Both the position numbers and the translations under genes were made by a program. Below the pieces are notes generated by a model. It had not been told where the DNA came from. It saw nothing but the letters and a program-made list of their open reading frames with translations, and made no database searches. From contig NZ_CP136520.1 in assembly GCF_032813545.1 (NCBI RefSeq), positions 490,001-554,000 on the forward strand: DNA of 64,000 nt, read 5' to 3'. Positions 47,963 through 56,846 of this stretch are shown here, piece after piece (position 1 is the first letter of the stretch; every line of letters starts with the position of its first letter). Source of the DNA: Nodosilinea sp. E11 (lineage in GTDB: Bacteria > Cyanobacteriota > Cyanobacteriia > Phormidesmidales > Phormidesmidaceae).

Positions 47963-48054
47963 AGACCCCTGGGTTCTTCTGGGCAATGCATAAGCTAACT
48001 CGCTACCCATTCAAGAACCCTGGGGTCTCTCTCCATCCAAGAACCCTGGGGTCT
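47963..48054. repeat. Stem-loop repeat after nifT, related to the nifH-nifD hairpin
   Basis: AGACCCCTGGGTTCTT (47963-47978) is complementary to AAGAACCCTGGGGTCT, present twice (48013-48028, 48039-48054). The same sequence family forms the nifH-nifD stem-loop at 37282-37345. Two alternative right arms permit two hairpin registers. Confidence 0.88.
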
Positions 48055-48132
48055 CTCTCCGTCACCATCCCACCATTTCACCATCCCACCACCCCACCAC
48101 CCCACCGCCCCACCGCCTAAAGGAGATTCCCC

Positions 48133-48735
48133 ATGTCCGACACCACCTCACTGCCCCCCTGGATGTTTAACCTGGATGGCACCTTTTTGGGCTTCGTTGA
48201 AGCCGACCCGATCAAAGTCAAAACTATTTGCCTGGAGGTCGATGGCGAAGTGCTGGCGATTAAATTGCGCAAAGAAGTGCGGGCTTTGCTGCGATCGCGG
48301 CTGCAACCCGGCGACTACCTACGCTGCATTGGCCGTAGCGAACTCGATGGCGACATCATCAAGCTCAAGGCCTATCAAGTGTTTACCCTGCTGCCGCCAT
48401 TACCCAAAACCTGCACCCTGCCCAGCCCGGTGACCCCGTCAACCCAGCAAAGCGCCACCCAGCCTGCCAGAACGCTCAAAATTCGCATGTGCCGCAAGTC
48501 AGGTTGCCAAAAGCGGGGCGGCAAACAACTCGCCGAAGCCCTAGGTCAGGCCCTGCGCGATCGCAATCTGCACACCCAGGTCGAAATTCAGTACACCGGC
48601 TGCCAAAAACACTGCTCTGAGGCCCCCACCTTTACCGTTGACCCAGGGCACCACCGCTACAGCCGGGTGCAGCCCTCACGGCTACCCGCGATTCTCGATC
48701 GCCACTTTACCCCCACCAAGCCCAATTCACGGTAG
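48133..48735 (+). CDS. OB-fold plus thioredoxin-like [2Fe-2S] protein
   Basis: 200 residues. Residues 8-90 form a compact beta domain (FLGFVEADPIKVKTICLEVD, GDYLRCIGRSELDGD) compatible with an OB fold. Residues 112-190 are a thioredoxin-like [2Fe-2S] ferredoxin domain with CRKSGCQKRGGKQLAEALGQ and YTGCQKHCSEAPTFTVDPG, four ligand cysteines in the expected places. It probably transfers electrons or stores a cluster for nitrogenase-related reactions. CCCCACCGCC units and AAAGGAG lie before the ATG. I know no assigned name. Confidence 0.8.
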   Translation: MSDTTSLPPWMFNLDGTFLGFVEADPIKVKTICLEVDGEVLAIKLRKEVRALLRSRLQPGDYLRCIGRSELDGDIIKLKAYQVFTLLPPLPKTCTLPSPVTPSTQQSATQPARTLKIRMCRKSGCQKRGGKQLAEALGQALRDRNLHTQVEIQYTGCQKHCSEAPTFTVDPGHHRYSRVQPSRLPAILDRHFTPTKPNSR

Positions 48736-49084
48736 TCGAGTTTTGGGTTTACGGTTTACGACCAACCTGACACCTTGAACCCCAAACCTTCCCTTCAAAC
48801 CCATCAAAATCAAAGCCGTTCTCTACCCCACTAACGTGACGACGCAGAGAAGAAGACATGTACTTTATTGAACGATTAATACGACTTTGAAATGAGGTCA
48901 AAAAACCATCAACATAGGCGGCTGAATACCGTAATACTAACCACCAATTCTCGGGCGGAAAAGTCCAGCCTGAACCTATTCTGGGCGATTAAAAAGAAAT
49001 GATTAAACCGTATCCAGAGGCATAAAATCTGGTAGATTCGGTTGCTATTTCTGGTAGGGTCAATTGCTCAAAAGGGGGTTGATT
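48736..49084. other. Promoter region of cnfR
   Basis: 349 bp. The first 80 bases contain GGGTTTACGGTTTACG and CCTTGAACCCCAAACC remnants of the spacer repeats. The rest is AT-richer with TAAAAT near 49024, preceded by GTATCCAGAGGCAT, which only partly fits an NtcA site (GTA-N8-TAC). A separate promoter for cnfR is likely. Confidence 0.4.
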
Positions 49085-50674
49085 ATGGCTTATACCGTCA
49101 AAGAAGGCTGCATCGCCTGCGATAGCTGCCGCCCAGAGTGCCCCAACGATGCCATTAAGACTGCTGCCGATGGCTACTGGATCGACCCTACCCTGTGCGA
49201 TCGCTGTGAAGATCTAGCCGTGCCCCGCTGTGTCGAGGCCTGCACCATTGGCTCTCTAGCCCCACTCAAACCCAAAAAAGGCCGTAACAAAAGCACCCTA
49301 CTACCCGCCGCCATTCCCAGCATTTTTCTCAACGGCAAAACTACCCCCTTCGCCTCATCAATGGTGGTGTGGGAGGCCTGTAACATTTTGGCTCAGCGCC
49401 AGTCGCTGCCTTGGCAGGGCGATCGCGATCATCACCTCTACTACCAGCGAGACATCCATCGGGGGCAAGGCAGCATGGCGTTTCGCCTCGCCGCCAACCC
49501 CGAAGACCCAGCTTCGCCTCCGCTCGACTCCGAGCAGGGCTTGGCCGCTTTAGCCCAGTTTGACCTACGGGCCGCCTGTCTCCACCTGATCTTTGCCGCC
49601 TACGCCACCACCACCGACAGCCCCTGGGCAGAGCCCTTTGTGCTCAATGACCAGCACATTGAGCAATACCTGGGCCTCACGAAGCGCAAAGACCTGACTA
49701 AGCTCGAAAAGCTTACCCTGATCAAAACCCTGGTCTACCAGGTGTGTCAGCTACGGGTCAGCCTCGACTGGCCGCGTCAGGGCAAGGTCCAGGGGTTTGC
49801 TCTCCCCGAACACGCAGTTTGGCAGTTGCACCACACCCAGTACTACTTTGAGACCGACGCCGAAGGGTGCCGCCACCTCATTGGGCTAAGCTTTACCCTT
49901 CAGCCTGGCATTTGGGCCAAGCACTTTCTCAACCGGCAAGACTATCGCAAGCAAACCGCCTTTTACCAGTACGGCACCCTGCCCCAGAGCCTGCTCACCG
50001 AGGTGATGGGCAGTTGGCAGCAGCACGAAGGGGCAATGCGACTGCTGCTGTGGCTGGTGTTTAAGCTGCGCCTGGGCACCGACCACCGCATGACCGTGCG
50101 CACCCTGCTGCGCATTGCCTACGGCGAAGATCGGCTGACCGCTGCCATTACTGTGCGCGGTGCCCACAAGCGACTGCTCAAAACCTTTGAAAACGACCTG
50201 GAGGCCCTCTACCACTACGGCCTCAAACCCCGCTTTGACCCCGAAACCTATGGTCCCGACATTCAGCCACTGTGGGCCAGGGTGGCCGAAATTCCTGACG
50301 ATGCCGATGCCGCCCTCGACTTTTGGGCTGACGATGCCAACCGCGACCTCAGCCTTACCGATCGCGCCCCCCGCGACAAGTGGCAGCGCCTGCTCAACGC
50401 CCGCCTGCTGGGATTTGAGCTATCGGAAGACTGGCAGCAGAGCGTGCGCAAACCTAAAGCCAAACGCCGCCGCCAGCCCAAGCCCGAACCTACCACCGAC
50501 CGCCTCTCCAGCAGCGCCATCAAGGCGGCCCGTCAGCAGCTTAACCTCAGCCAGCGGGCACTGGCCCAGCGGCTGGGCAAAAGCCAAAGCTGGATTCGCG
50601 ATGTAGAAAACGGTCGCTTTAGCATTGGCCCCAGCGATCGCGCCCTGCTGCGACAAACCCTGGGCCTCAGCTAG
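49085..50674 (+). CDS. cnfR: nif transcriptional activator CnfR (PatB)
   Basis: 529 residues from ATG 49085, preceded by AAAGGGGG. The N-terminus has two [4Fe-4S] cluster motifs: Cys9, 12, 15, 19 (CIACDSCRPECP) and Cys38, 41, 49, 53. A long middle domain without known fold follows. A basic segment (RKPKAKRRRQPKPEP) leads to a C-terminal XRE-type helix-turn-helix (LNLSQRALAQRLGKSQSW, then IRDVENG). This is the layout of CnfR/PatB, which activates nif genes under micro-oxic conditions in cyanobacteria; the clusters probably sense oxygen. An upstream in-frame ATG at 49064 is less likely. Confidence 0.93.
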   Translation: MAYTVKEGCIACDSCRPECPNDAIKTAADGYWIDPTLCDRCEDLAVPRCVEACTIGSLAPLKPKKGRNKSTLLPAAIPSIFLNGKTTPFASSMVVWEACNILAQRQSLPWQGDRDHHLYYQRDIHRGQGSMAFRLAANPEDPASPPLDSEQGLAALAQFDLRAACLHLIFAAYATTTDSPWAEPFVLNDQHIEQYLGLTKRKDLTKLEKLTLIKTLVYQVCQLRVSLDWPRQGKVQGFALPEHAVWQLHHTQYYFETDAEGCRHLIGLSFTLQPGIWAKHFLNRQDYRKQTAFYQYGTLPQSLLTEVMGSWQQHEGAMRLLLWLVFKLRLGTDHRMTVRTLLRIAYGEDRLTAAITVRGAHKRLLKTFENDLEALYHYGLKPRFDPETYGPDIQPLWARVAEIPDDADAALDFWADDANRDLSLTDRAPRDKWQRLLNARLLGFELSEDWQQSVRKPKAKRRRQPKPEPTTDRLSSSAIKAARQQLNLSQRALAQRLGKSQSWIRDVENGRFSIGPSDRALLRQTLGLS

Positions 50675-50721
50675 CAGACCAATCTGGCAGTGAGGCGAGG
50701 CGGCAGCCTCTTAAAGGTTGA

Positions 50722-50824
50722 TATAGCTGTAGCCAGGTCGGTTAAGACATTTCCTCTAAAAACGTTTGAACGTTCGAACGTTTCTAGGGTTCTGGATGTC
50801 CTAACCCAGGTGACTATAGCTATA
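50722..50824. repeat. MITE-like palindromic element, copy B
   Basis: 103 bp, beginning TATAGCTGTAGCCAG and ending GACTATAGCTATA. The centre AACGTTTGAACGTTCGAACG is a slightly altered palindrome; inner arms GGTTAAGACAT / ATGTCCTAACC equal copy A (272-375). It lies 47 bases after the cnfR stop. Confidence 0.72.
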
Positions 50825-50864
50825 CCTGGTCAAAGCCGACTTATACCGAATCCTAACTGAATCC

Positions 50865-50925
50865 TCCGATTCGTAGGGGCATAGCATACTGCGCCCCTAC
50901 GGGGTTCCTGATTATGAATCGGGGT
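50865..50925. repeat. Hairpin repeat with GTAGGGGC arms
   Basis: CCGATTCGTAGGGGC is followed by GCCCCTACGGGG and GAATCGG, giving nested complementary arms. Similar GTAGGGG palindromes lie at 43923-43949 and 15823-15850 (GTAGGAGC). Probable dispersed repeat between two convergent genes, where it may act as a terminator. Confidence 0.6.
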
Positions 50926-50963
50926 TTCCCAACTTGGATGTCCTATTAGACAAAACCTATCCC

Positions 50964-52520
50964 CTAGCTGAACTGGGTCAATAGCTTGAGCAAGTTTCGG
51001 GTGCGTGGGGTCAGCAGGGTGCGGCGGTAGGCATCGGCGGCTTTTTTGATCGCCTCCGCCTGGGTGGGGTAGGGGTGAATGACACCGCTAATGGCGCTCA
51101 GCCCTTGCCCTGTCACGATCGCCAGGGTAATCTCGCTGATCATTTCTCCGGCGTGGCCCGCGACGATGGTGGCCCCCAAGATCTTGTCAGAGCCTTTTTT
51201 GTGCAGAATTTTCAAGAACCCCTCACTCTCACCGTCGGCCAGGGCGCGGTCTACCGAGTCGAAGGGAATCGTGATGGTGTCGGTGTCGAGGCCCTGCTGC
51301 TTGGCCTCGTGGGCGTACAGCCCCACGTGGGCAATTTCGGGGTCGGTATAGGTGACCCAGGGCATCACCAGACTGCTGAGCTTGCTGCGACCGAGGCCAA
51401 AGGGGGCAAACAGGGCATTTTTAATCACAATCCGGGCGGCGGCATCGGCGGCGTGGGTAAATTTCCAGTCCATGCAGATGTCACCAGCGGCAAAGATGCG
51501 AGGGTTGGTGGTTTGCAGATGGTCATTAACCACCACCCCTCGGCGGCGATCGTACTCCACACCGACGGCCTCCAGGTTGAGACCATCTACATTGGGCACT
51601 CGCCCGGCCCCCACCAACACCTGATCGACGGTCACGGTCTTAGACGACTCTGCCCCAGGCTGACGGTAGTGCAGCACCTTGCCTGTGGCGGTGGCCTCGA
51701 CTCGCTCTAGCTGGGCCTCTAGCACCAGATCCAGCCCCTCCCGAATCAGTTGGTTTTGAACGATGTCGGCGGCATCGGCATCTTCGCGGTTGAGCAGGTG
51801 ATCGTGGTTGTGCAGCAGCGTCACGTCGCTGCCCAGCCGGTGAAAGGCCTGGGCGAGTTCGCAGCCGATGGGGCCGCCGCCAATTACCGCCAGGCGATCG
51901 GGGCGATCGGTGAGCGAAAACACGGTTTCATTGGTCAAAAAGCCAGCCTCAGCCAGCCCTGGCACCTCAGGCCGGTGGGCGCGGGCTCCGGTGGCAATCA
52001 CGGCCTTTTTGAAACGCAGCCGCTGGTCACCTACGGTCACCGTGTCACCATCAGCAAATTGGGCCGCGCCCAAAAATACGTCAATGCCCAGGTCACTAAA
52101 GCGCTTTACCGAGTCGTGGTGGCTAATGTCGGCGCGAATCTGGCGCATGCGATCCATGACGGCGGCAAAGTCTACCTCGATCTGATCTGGCGGCTGAATG
52201 CCAAAGGCCGCCGCCTGTTTCATCTCCGCCACCACCCGCGACGAACGAATGATGCACTTCGACGGCACACAGCCCACGTTGAGGCAGTCGCCCCCCATCA
52301 AGCTTTTCTCAACGAGAGCCACCTTGAGCCCCAGGCCCAGGCCCGCCGCCCCTGCGGCCACCACCAACCCTGCCGTACCCGCCCCAATCACGACTAGGTC
52401 GTAGCGCTGGGCCGGGGTGGGGTTTACCCAGTCGGGGGGGTGAGCGTGGGCTTGCAGGGTTTGGTTGTAGCGGTTGAGGGGCTCTAGCGCCGGTTCAAGA
52501 TTGAAGGAATGGGAGGTCAT
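50964..52520 (-). CDS. Mercuric-reductase-like pyridine nucleotide-disulfide oxidoreductase
   Basis: 518 residues. FAD-binding VVIGAGTAGLVVAAGAAGLG near 44-63, redox disulfide GGDCLNVGCVPSK near 77-89, NAD(P) motif VIGGGPIGCELAQAF near 215, second FAD motif IFAAGDICMDW and dimerisation HPYPTQAEA near 480. It has neither the NmerA metal-binding domain nor the C-terminal vicinal cysteines of MerA, so mercury reduction is doubtful; cyanobacterial relatives are annotated as generic mercuric reductases. True substrate unknown. Convergent with cnfR. Confidence 0.85.
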   Translation of the reverse strand: MTSHSFNLEPALEPLNRYNQTLQAHAHPPDWVNPTPAQRYDLVVIGAGTAGLVVAAGAAGLGLGLKVALVEKSLMGGDCLNVGCVPSKCIIRSSRVVAEMKQAAAFGIQPPDQIEVDFAAVMDRMRQIRADISHHDSVKRFSDLGIDVFLGAAQFADGDTVTVGDQRLRFKKAVIATGARAHRPEVPGLAEAGFLTNETVFSLTDRPDRLAVIGGGPIGCELAQAFHRLGSDVTLLHNHDHLLNREDADAADIVQNQLIREGLDLVLEAQLERVEATATGKVLHYRQPGAESSKTVTVDQVLVGAGRVPNVDGLNLEAVGVEYDRRRGVVVNDHLQTTNPRIFAAGDICMDWKFTHAADAAARIVIKNALFAPFGLGRSKLSSLVMPWVTYTDPEIAHVGLYAHEAKQQGLDTDTITIPFDSVDRALADGESEGFLKILHKKGSDKILGATIVAGHAGEMISEITLAIVTGQGLSAISGVIHPYPTQAEAIKKAADAYRRTLLTPRTRNLLKLLTQFS

Positions 52521-52866
52521 ATTAGAGGAAGTAACAGTAGAGAAGTAACAGTAGAAATAACGGTTTGCGGGCTAACCCCAGAGCCACTCTCAGGGTAATC
52601 AATTTTGAGGGGTGTCTAGGCGGAGTTCAGACGGTCTGGGGCCATACTCTTTGAAGAAATGCCCAAAACTAGAGGGAAGACCCTAACAGAGCGAGCTAGG
52701 TGAACTAACCCTACCGGGTCTAGCTGAGCGCAGGCTGAGGGAGACCTGAGCATAGACCCACAGACAGAGAAACGATCGCCCAAGCAGGTTGCTGAGGCGA
52801 TCGCTAAAGACATCGTTGGTATCGGTGTTGGTATCGGTCGAAGGGTATCGCTCGAAGCCGTTGAAG
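52521..52866. other. Spacer between the flavoprotein and isiX
   Basis: 346 bp. I see no gene; a short GTATCGGTGTTGGTATCGGT repeat lies at 52819-52838. Part of this region is the promoter area of the flavoprotein and the 3' end of the isiX transcript. Confidence 0.4.
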
Positions 52867-54321
52867 CTAGACCGTAGTTTGGGGGCTAGGGACTGGGCTT
52901 TGGCTTGGTTCGTATACCACCTGGGGGATAGGAACGGGGTAATGTAAGCCGTTCTGAGGCACCTTTGGCGGCTCGTACATGCGCCCTGGCTGACGGCTTT
53001 GAGCAAACGCTCTATTGTCTACTGACTTAGGAGACCCGTAGAAGCTCTGTTTACGAGACTCGTAGGTGGTTTGATAGAGGGTTTGTCGTACTCCATTGCC
53101 GTTGGTTTTGGCTAAGCTGGGCGGCTCTATGCCTTGGGAAGGACGGTAGAGGTAGTCAGCAAAGTCCTGCTCCATGGTGAGCAGCGGCGGTAGATCGATC
53201 TGGGGTGCTTCGTAGCAAACCGCCAGCAGCGGCTTGGGTTCTGAATGCACCGGGTTTTGGTAGACCAGGGCAGGGTTTTCGCTGACAGCGACCCTATTTT
53301 GCCGCCAGTTGGCCCAGGTTTTACTGAGGTCAAAGCCCATGGCCCGCTGATAGTGCCAAAGCCCTCCCTGCAAGAAGAAAAAGGCTAGATAAAAGTGAGC
53401 ATTGGCCAACCAGGTACGGGAAGAATAGCCCGATTCAACCGCACCACTGGGGTCATAGTAGGAGGGCAAAAACGCCGACTTGAGCTCTAGGGGTGGCCCA
53501 TAAAACTCGGTGGGGTAGGCCAGGGTATTAAAGCCGCAGTAGTAGGAGGCCGCAAACCCGGCCAGGGCAATGCCAAACAGTGAGTAGGCTAAAATGCCGT
53601 CGCCCGAGAAGAGAAACCGCTGCTGTACCCACTTAAAGGGCGGCACCAGAATGTGCCAAGCCCCCCCTAGAATCAGCAGCACCGCCACATAAATGTGGCC
53701 GCCCACCAGGTCTTCTAGGTTGTTGACATCAAACAGATGGGTGCGATAGCTCCAGATGGTGCCGAAGTCGAGGGTGGGGTCTGTGACCAGGCGCACTTCG
53801 CCAATATTGGCGTCGTACAGCCCACCCAAGGCCATGGCCCTGACCACCAGCAGCAGCGCACCCAGGCCCAAAATTATCAGGTGATGCCCCAGAATCAAGC
53901 CCAATTGTTTGGCATCATCCCACTCAAAGTGAAACTTGGCGGCTCTACCGCCGGCCGTCGCCAGGCTCTGACCCAGGCGAGCCCAGTGGAAGTAAGCTCC
54001 ACCGGCCAGCACCCCAGCCGCGACAATGTGCACTACCCCAATGGCAAACAGGGGAAAGGTATCGGCGATCGCCCCGCCCGAAGCCATCCCCCAGCCCTGG
54101 GTAGCCAGATGGGGCAGCAAAATTAGCCCTTGGGCATACATCGGGGCATCGGGGGAGTAAACCGCCAATTCAAACAGGGTAAACACCCCCGCCCAAAGCA
54201 TGATCAACGCAGCCTGAGCCACGTGGGCCACAATGAAGGTATTAGATAGGTCAATAAATCGGGCGTTACCCGCCCACCAGGGATATTGCTCCTGGGTTTT
54301 GTGAACAGCGTTGATAGCCAT
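52867..54321 (-). CDS. isiX: CP43/IsiA-like chlorophyll-binding protein with C-terminal extension (IsiX-type)
   Basis: 484 residues. Residues 1-340 match the six-span CP43/IsiA/Pcb family: ARFIDLSNTFIVAHVAQAAL at 20-39, the lumenal and stromal His residues in ILGHHLIILGLGA and GGHIYVAVLLILGGAWHI, and TWLANAHFYLAFFFLQGGLW at 303-322. Residues 341-484 are an added hydrophilic tail rich in Pro, Gln and Tyr. IsiA is only about 345 residues, so the tail is special. The gene follows apcB3 and apcD4, the order known from LoLiP clusters (apcD4-apcB3-isiX). Confidence 0.85.
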   Translation of the reverse strand: MAINAVHKTQEQYPWWAGNARFIDLSNTFIVAHVAQAALIMLWAGVFTLFELAVYSPDAPMYAQGLILLPHLATQGWGMASGGAIADTFPLFAIGVVHIVAAGVLAGGAYFHWARLGQSLATAGGRAAKFHFEWDDAKQLGLILGHHLIILGLGALLLVVRAMALGGLYDANIGEVRLVTDPTLDFGTIWSYRTHLFDVNNLEDLVGGHIYVAVLLILGGAWHILVPPFKWVQQRFLFSGDGILAYSLFGIALAGFAASYYCGFNTLAYPTEFYGPPLELKSAFLPSYYDPSGAVESGYSSRTWLANAHFYLAFFFLQGGLWHYQRAMGFDLSKTWANWRQNRVAVSENPALVYQNPVHSEPKPLLAVCYEAPQIDLPPLLTMEQDFADYLYRPSQGIEPPSLAKTNGNGVRQTLYQTTYESRKQSFYGSPKSVDNRAFAQSRQPGRMYEPPKVPQNGLHYPVPIPQVVYEPSQSPVPSPQTTV

Positions 54322-54438
54322 AATTTAAACGTTATGGAAGTGGTCAACAAGGTAAAAACAATCGATGCAAGCCTTAGGCGCAAGGTCTGAGCGTGAAGCA
54401 AACCCTTGCACCTACCGCTTGCACCTTCTCCCTTACAC

Positions 54439-54924
54439 CTAGCCCAGCCCCGAAATAATATGGTCTAGGTACACATCCATTTCTTGACCAGCATCAGCAC
54501 CCACTCGTTGGGTCACCACTTCTTTCATAGCTTGAATAGCTTGAATGGTAGGCTCAATGGGCACCCCCAGAGAGTCATAGGTTTCCTTGAGGCCATTCAG
54601 CACTCGCTCATCCAAAATAGAGGCATCTGCCGCCAGCATGGCATAGGTGGCGTAGCGCAGAAAATAGGTCAAATCGCGCAGACAAGCCGCATAGCGCCGG
54701 GTAGGATACATGTTGCCTCCAGGGCAAGTGATGTCTCCGTAAAGCAGGCTTTTGGCTACCGTTTCACTGATAATGCTGGCAGCACTTTCGCCAATTTGGC
54801 TAGCCGCTTTTACCCGTAGCGTACCGCTTTGAAAATATTTTTTTAGGGCCTCTAGCTCAGCCGCCTCTAGATAGCTACCTTTCTCATCGGCGGGGTTAAT
54901 CGCAGCAGTAATGGTATCTTGCAT
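54439..54924 (-). CDS. apcB3: Allophycocyanin beta-type subunit, ApcB3-like
   Basis: 161 residues. The chromophore Cys81 lies in [20 protein letters not shown] and the conserved Asn of CPGGNMY near 71. Overall close to ApcB, but altered in the N-terminal region ([18 protein letters not shown]) and with Cys67, as expected for a specialised paralogue. In LoLiP, ApcB3 and ApcD4 form far-red absorbing allophycocyanin assemblies in dim light. Lies 62 bp behind the apcD4-like gene. Confidence 0.87.
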   Translation of the reverse strand: MQDTITAAINPADEKGSYLEAAELEALKKYFQSGTLRVKAASQIGESAASIISETVAKSLLYGDITCPGGNMYPTRRYAACLRDLTYFLRYATYAMLAADASILDERVLNGLKETYDSLGVPIEPTIQAIQAMKEVVTQRVGADAGQEMDVYLDHIISGLG

Positions 54925-54986
54925 GGTTCGTCCTATCTACAGCAAATAAATCAAGTTGGTCAAAGTTTTTACTCAAATTCAAGCGC

Positions 54987-55460
54987 CTAAAACGCCCGAA
55001 TGAGCTGATCAAAGTAGGGAGCAGCCAAAGCGCCTTCCTCAGAGCTCAATAGGCCCATTGCCACCTCTTTGAGGCAGCGCATCGCTAGCTTCAGGTTGGC
55101 AAGCGGCACCCCCAGGGAGACATACATATCTCGCATGCCGTCTAGGCCAATGTCTTCTAAGGGCTTAGAGTTGCCCGCCAAGACACAGTAGCTGACCAGG
55201 CGAATATACCAGCCCTGATCGCGCTGACAGAGGGCGGTTTTTTGAGGATTTCCGCTATTGCTCGGGGTATTGGGGCACTGCGCCCAGAATCGCTTGCTGC
55301 CCTCATCGACGATTTTCTGCTCGCTAGCGGCCAGCTTCTGTGAAGCGCTGATGCGGGTCGTACCATTACCAAAAAAATCTTGTAGCTTTGTCAGTTCAGC
55401 ACTGCTGAGAAAACGGTTAGCTTCGTCCGACTGAGCGATTACCTTAGCCACAATACTCAT
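54987..55460 (-). CDS. apcD4: Allophycocyanin alpha-type subunit, ApcD4-like
   Basis: 157 residues. Chromophore Cys78 is in TALCQRDQGWYIRLVSYCVL; Trp84 replaces the usual Tyr next to the binding pocket and the ring-A side is altered (QCPNTPSNSGNPQK), features expected in red-shifted ApcD-type subunits. The N-terminal MSIVAKVIAQSDEANRFLS is ApcA-like. Assignment to ApcD4 rests on the alpha-beta-IsiA-like gene order of LoLiP clusters. Terminal A-rich promoter region upstream. Confidence 0.83.
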   Translation of the reverse strand: MSIVAKVIAQSDEANRFLSSAELTKLQDFFGNGTTRISASQKLAASEQKIVDEGSKRFWAQCPNTPSNSGNPQKTALCQRDQGWYIRLVSYCVLAGNSKPLEDIGLDGMRDMYVSLGVPLANLKLAMRCLKEVAMGLLSSEEGALAAPYFDQLIRAF

Positions 55461-56846
55461 GCCTAAAAATCCTCCTAGGTAAAAAGAAAAGCCTAATTAA
55501 ATAGGCAGCCAAAGACAACTTTCCTAATCGAGATTACGCTTACGATGCAAGCCAAATTCACTCAACGAGCCGGCGATCGCCAAACCAAATTGAGCCAAAC
55601 TACACAGCACGCTCTCTAATTAGCCAAAAGACACCGACACCTGAGCCCCTCAGGATGAAAAAATTCATCAATTTAGTCATTGCCGGGAGAAAAACCAGCA
55701 CCTAAAAGAGCCAAATATCGAGCGATTCCCTTCATCTGGTTTATTCGTTAAAAACAAATAAAACCGAAAGTCATCTATCACCTAAAGATAAAAGCTAGCC
55801 GCCACCATTCAGCAATCTTCTTCAAAAATCATACACATAAGTACAAGTATATTTACCTATGCAAAAATAATTTTGCTATTTTCTATGATCAACCTAAAAA
55901 ATATAATGGATAGCTGTTCGCAGGTTAATAAACTACTCCAGATTATGTGGTATGCCAGCCTGGGCTAAGTTTGATACCCCCAGTGGGTGATTCGCAGTAG
56001 TACCGCTCAACCATCTGCGCGGAATTTTCCTAGGCTGAAATTAGTCGCTCGGTAGATCTGGTGATCGTCGCTAGGGCTGTAGTTATTTGCCAACCTGTAC
56101 CAAAGCCCTAGGCCACCGCTGGCGCGTCGTTGGCGGCCTCAACCAAGCGGCGGCTCAGATTGGCTTGCAGGTAAACCCTTTGGCCCAGCTCAATAGCCAG
56201 CGATTTGTCGAGCCGTGGAAAGCCGAAACCGGCCAGACCGTGCGCTTTGACTAGAGATGACAGTTCAAGCAGCCAGACCCGCCCAGCGATCGCTGGTCTA
56301 GAGACCGATGCGATCGCCCCAGCCCTGGCCGCCAACACGTTGCCAACCGAATCGTGCCTGTCTTAGGGTTTTGGGCGCGGCCCCTCACGGGGGCTTATTT
56401 GTTAACAAGTAATTAAATTATGAGAAAGCTGCCCCTCAAACGAGGGAGATGGCCTCAGAAAAAGCTGCATATCTAAGGTTTTATCTCAAAGGTTTGGTGT
56501 CCAAAATTATTCTACTAAGATTAAAAAAGAGCGGCGAAGCGACTCTGACCCTAACAGTGGCATTAGAGAAAACTAGCTAGAAGCTAAGCACAAAAACAAC
56601 CTATAGGTTGTTAAACAAAGGTCGCTTGGCTCGTGCTCTAACTGGCCCCAGGCAATTGTTTAAAGGTTTTTTAAAGGTTTGCAAATTTAGATTTTCACTC
56701 ACTTCAATCTTAAATACGAACCATAGATACACCGTTATTCTGCTCAAGTCAGTTTTGCTGGGTTAGCTGACAGATTGCTGACTTATTCTTAGCCTCGCTG
56801 CCAACGAGCCATCCATGATTCGAACTCATCACCACGAGGAATGACA
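55461..56846. other. Divergent intergenic region between apcD4 and pflB
   Basis: About 1.39 kb, AT-rich from 55480 to 55930 (probable promoter of the apcD4-apcB3-isiX unit) and again from 56390 to 56770. A central part (56090-56400) is GC-rich with codon-like structure, including a 76-codon minus-strand frame at 56108-56338; I recognise no family, so it may be a gene remnant. The pflB start has GAGGA at 56836-56840. Confidence 0.4.

Noticed and set aside
48990..49040. NtcA binding site upstream of cnfR
   Set aside because: GTATCCAGAGGCAT has the correct GTA-N8 distance but lacks the TAC half, so the match is too weak.
50964..52520. Mercury resistance (merA)
   Set aside because: The NmerA domain and C-terminal vicinal cysteines are missing and there are no other mer genes nearby; only family resemblance remains.
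56108..56338. 76-codon minus-strand frame between apcD4 and pflB
   Set aside because: No family recognised, no ribosome-binding site, isolated. The codon-like composition may reflect a remnant, so it is mentioned only in the intergenic entry.
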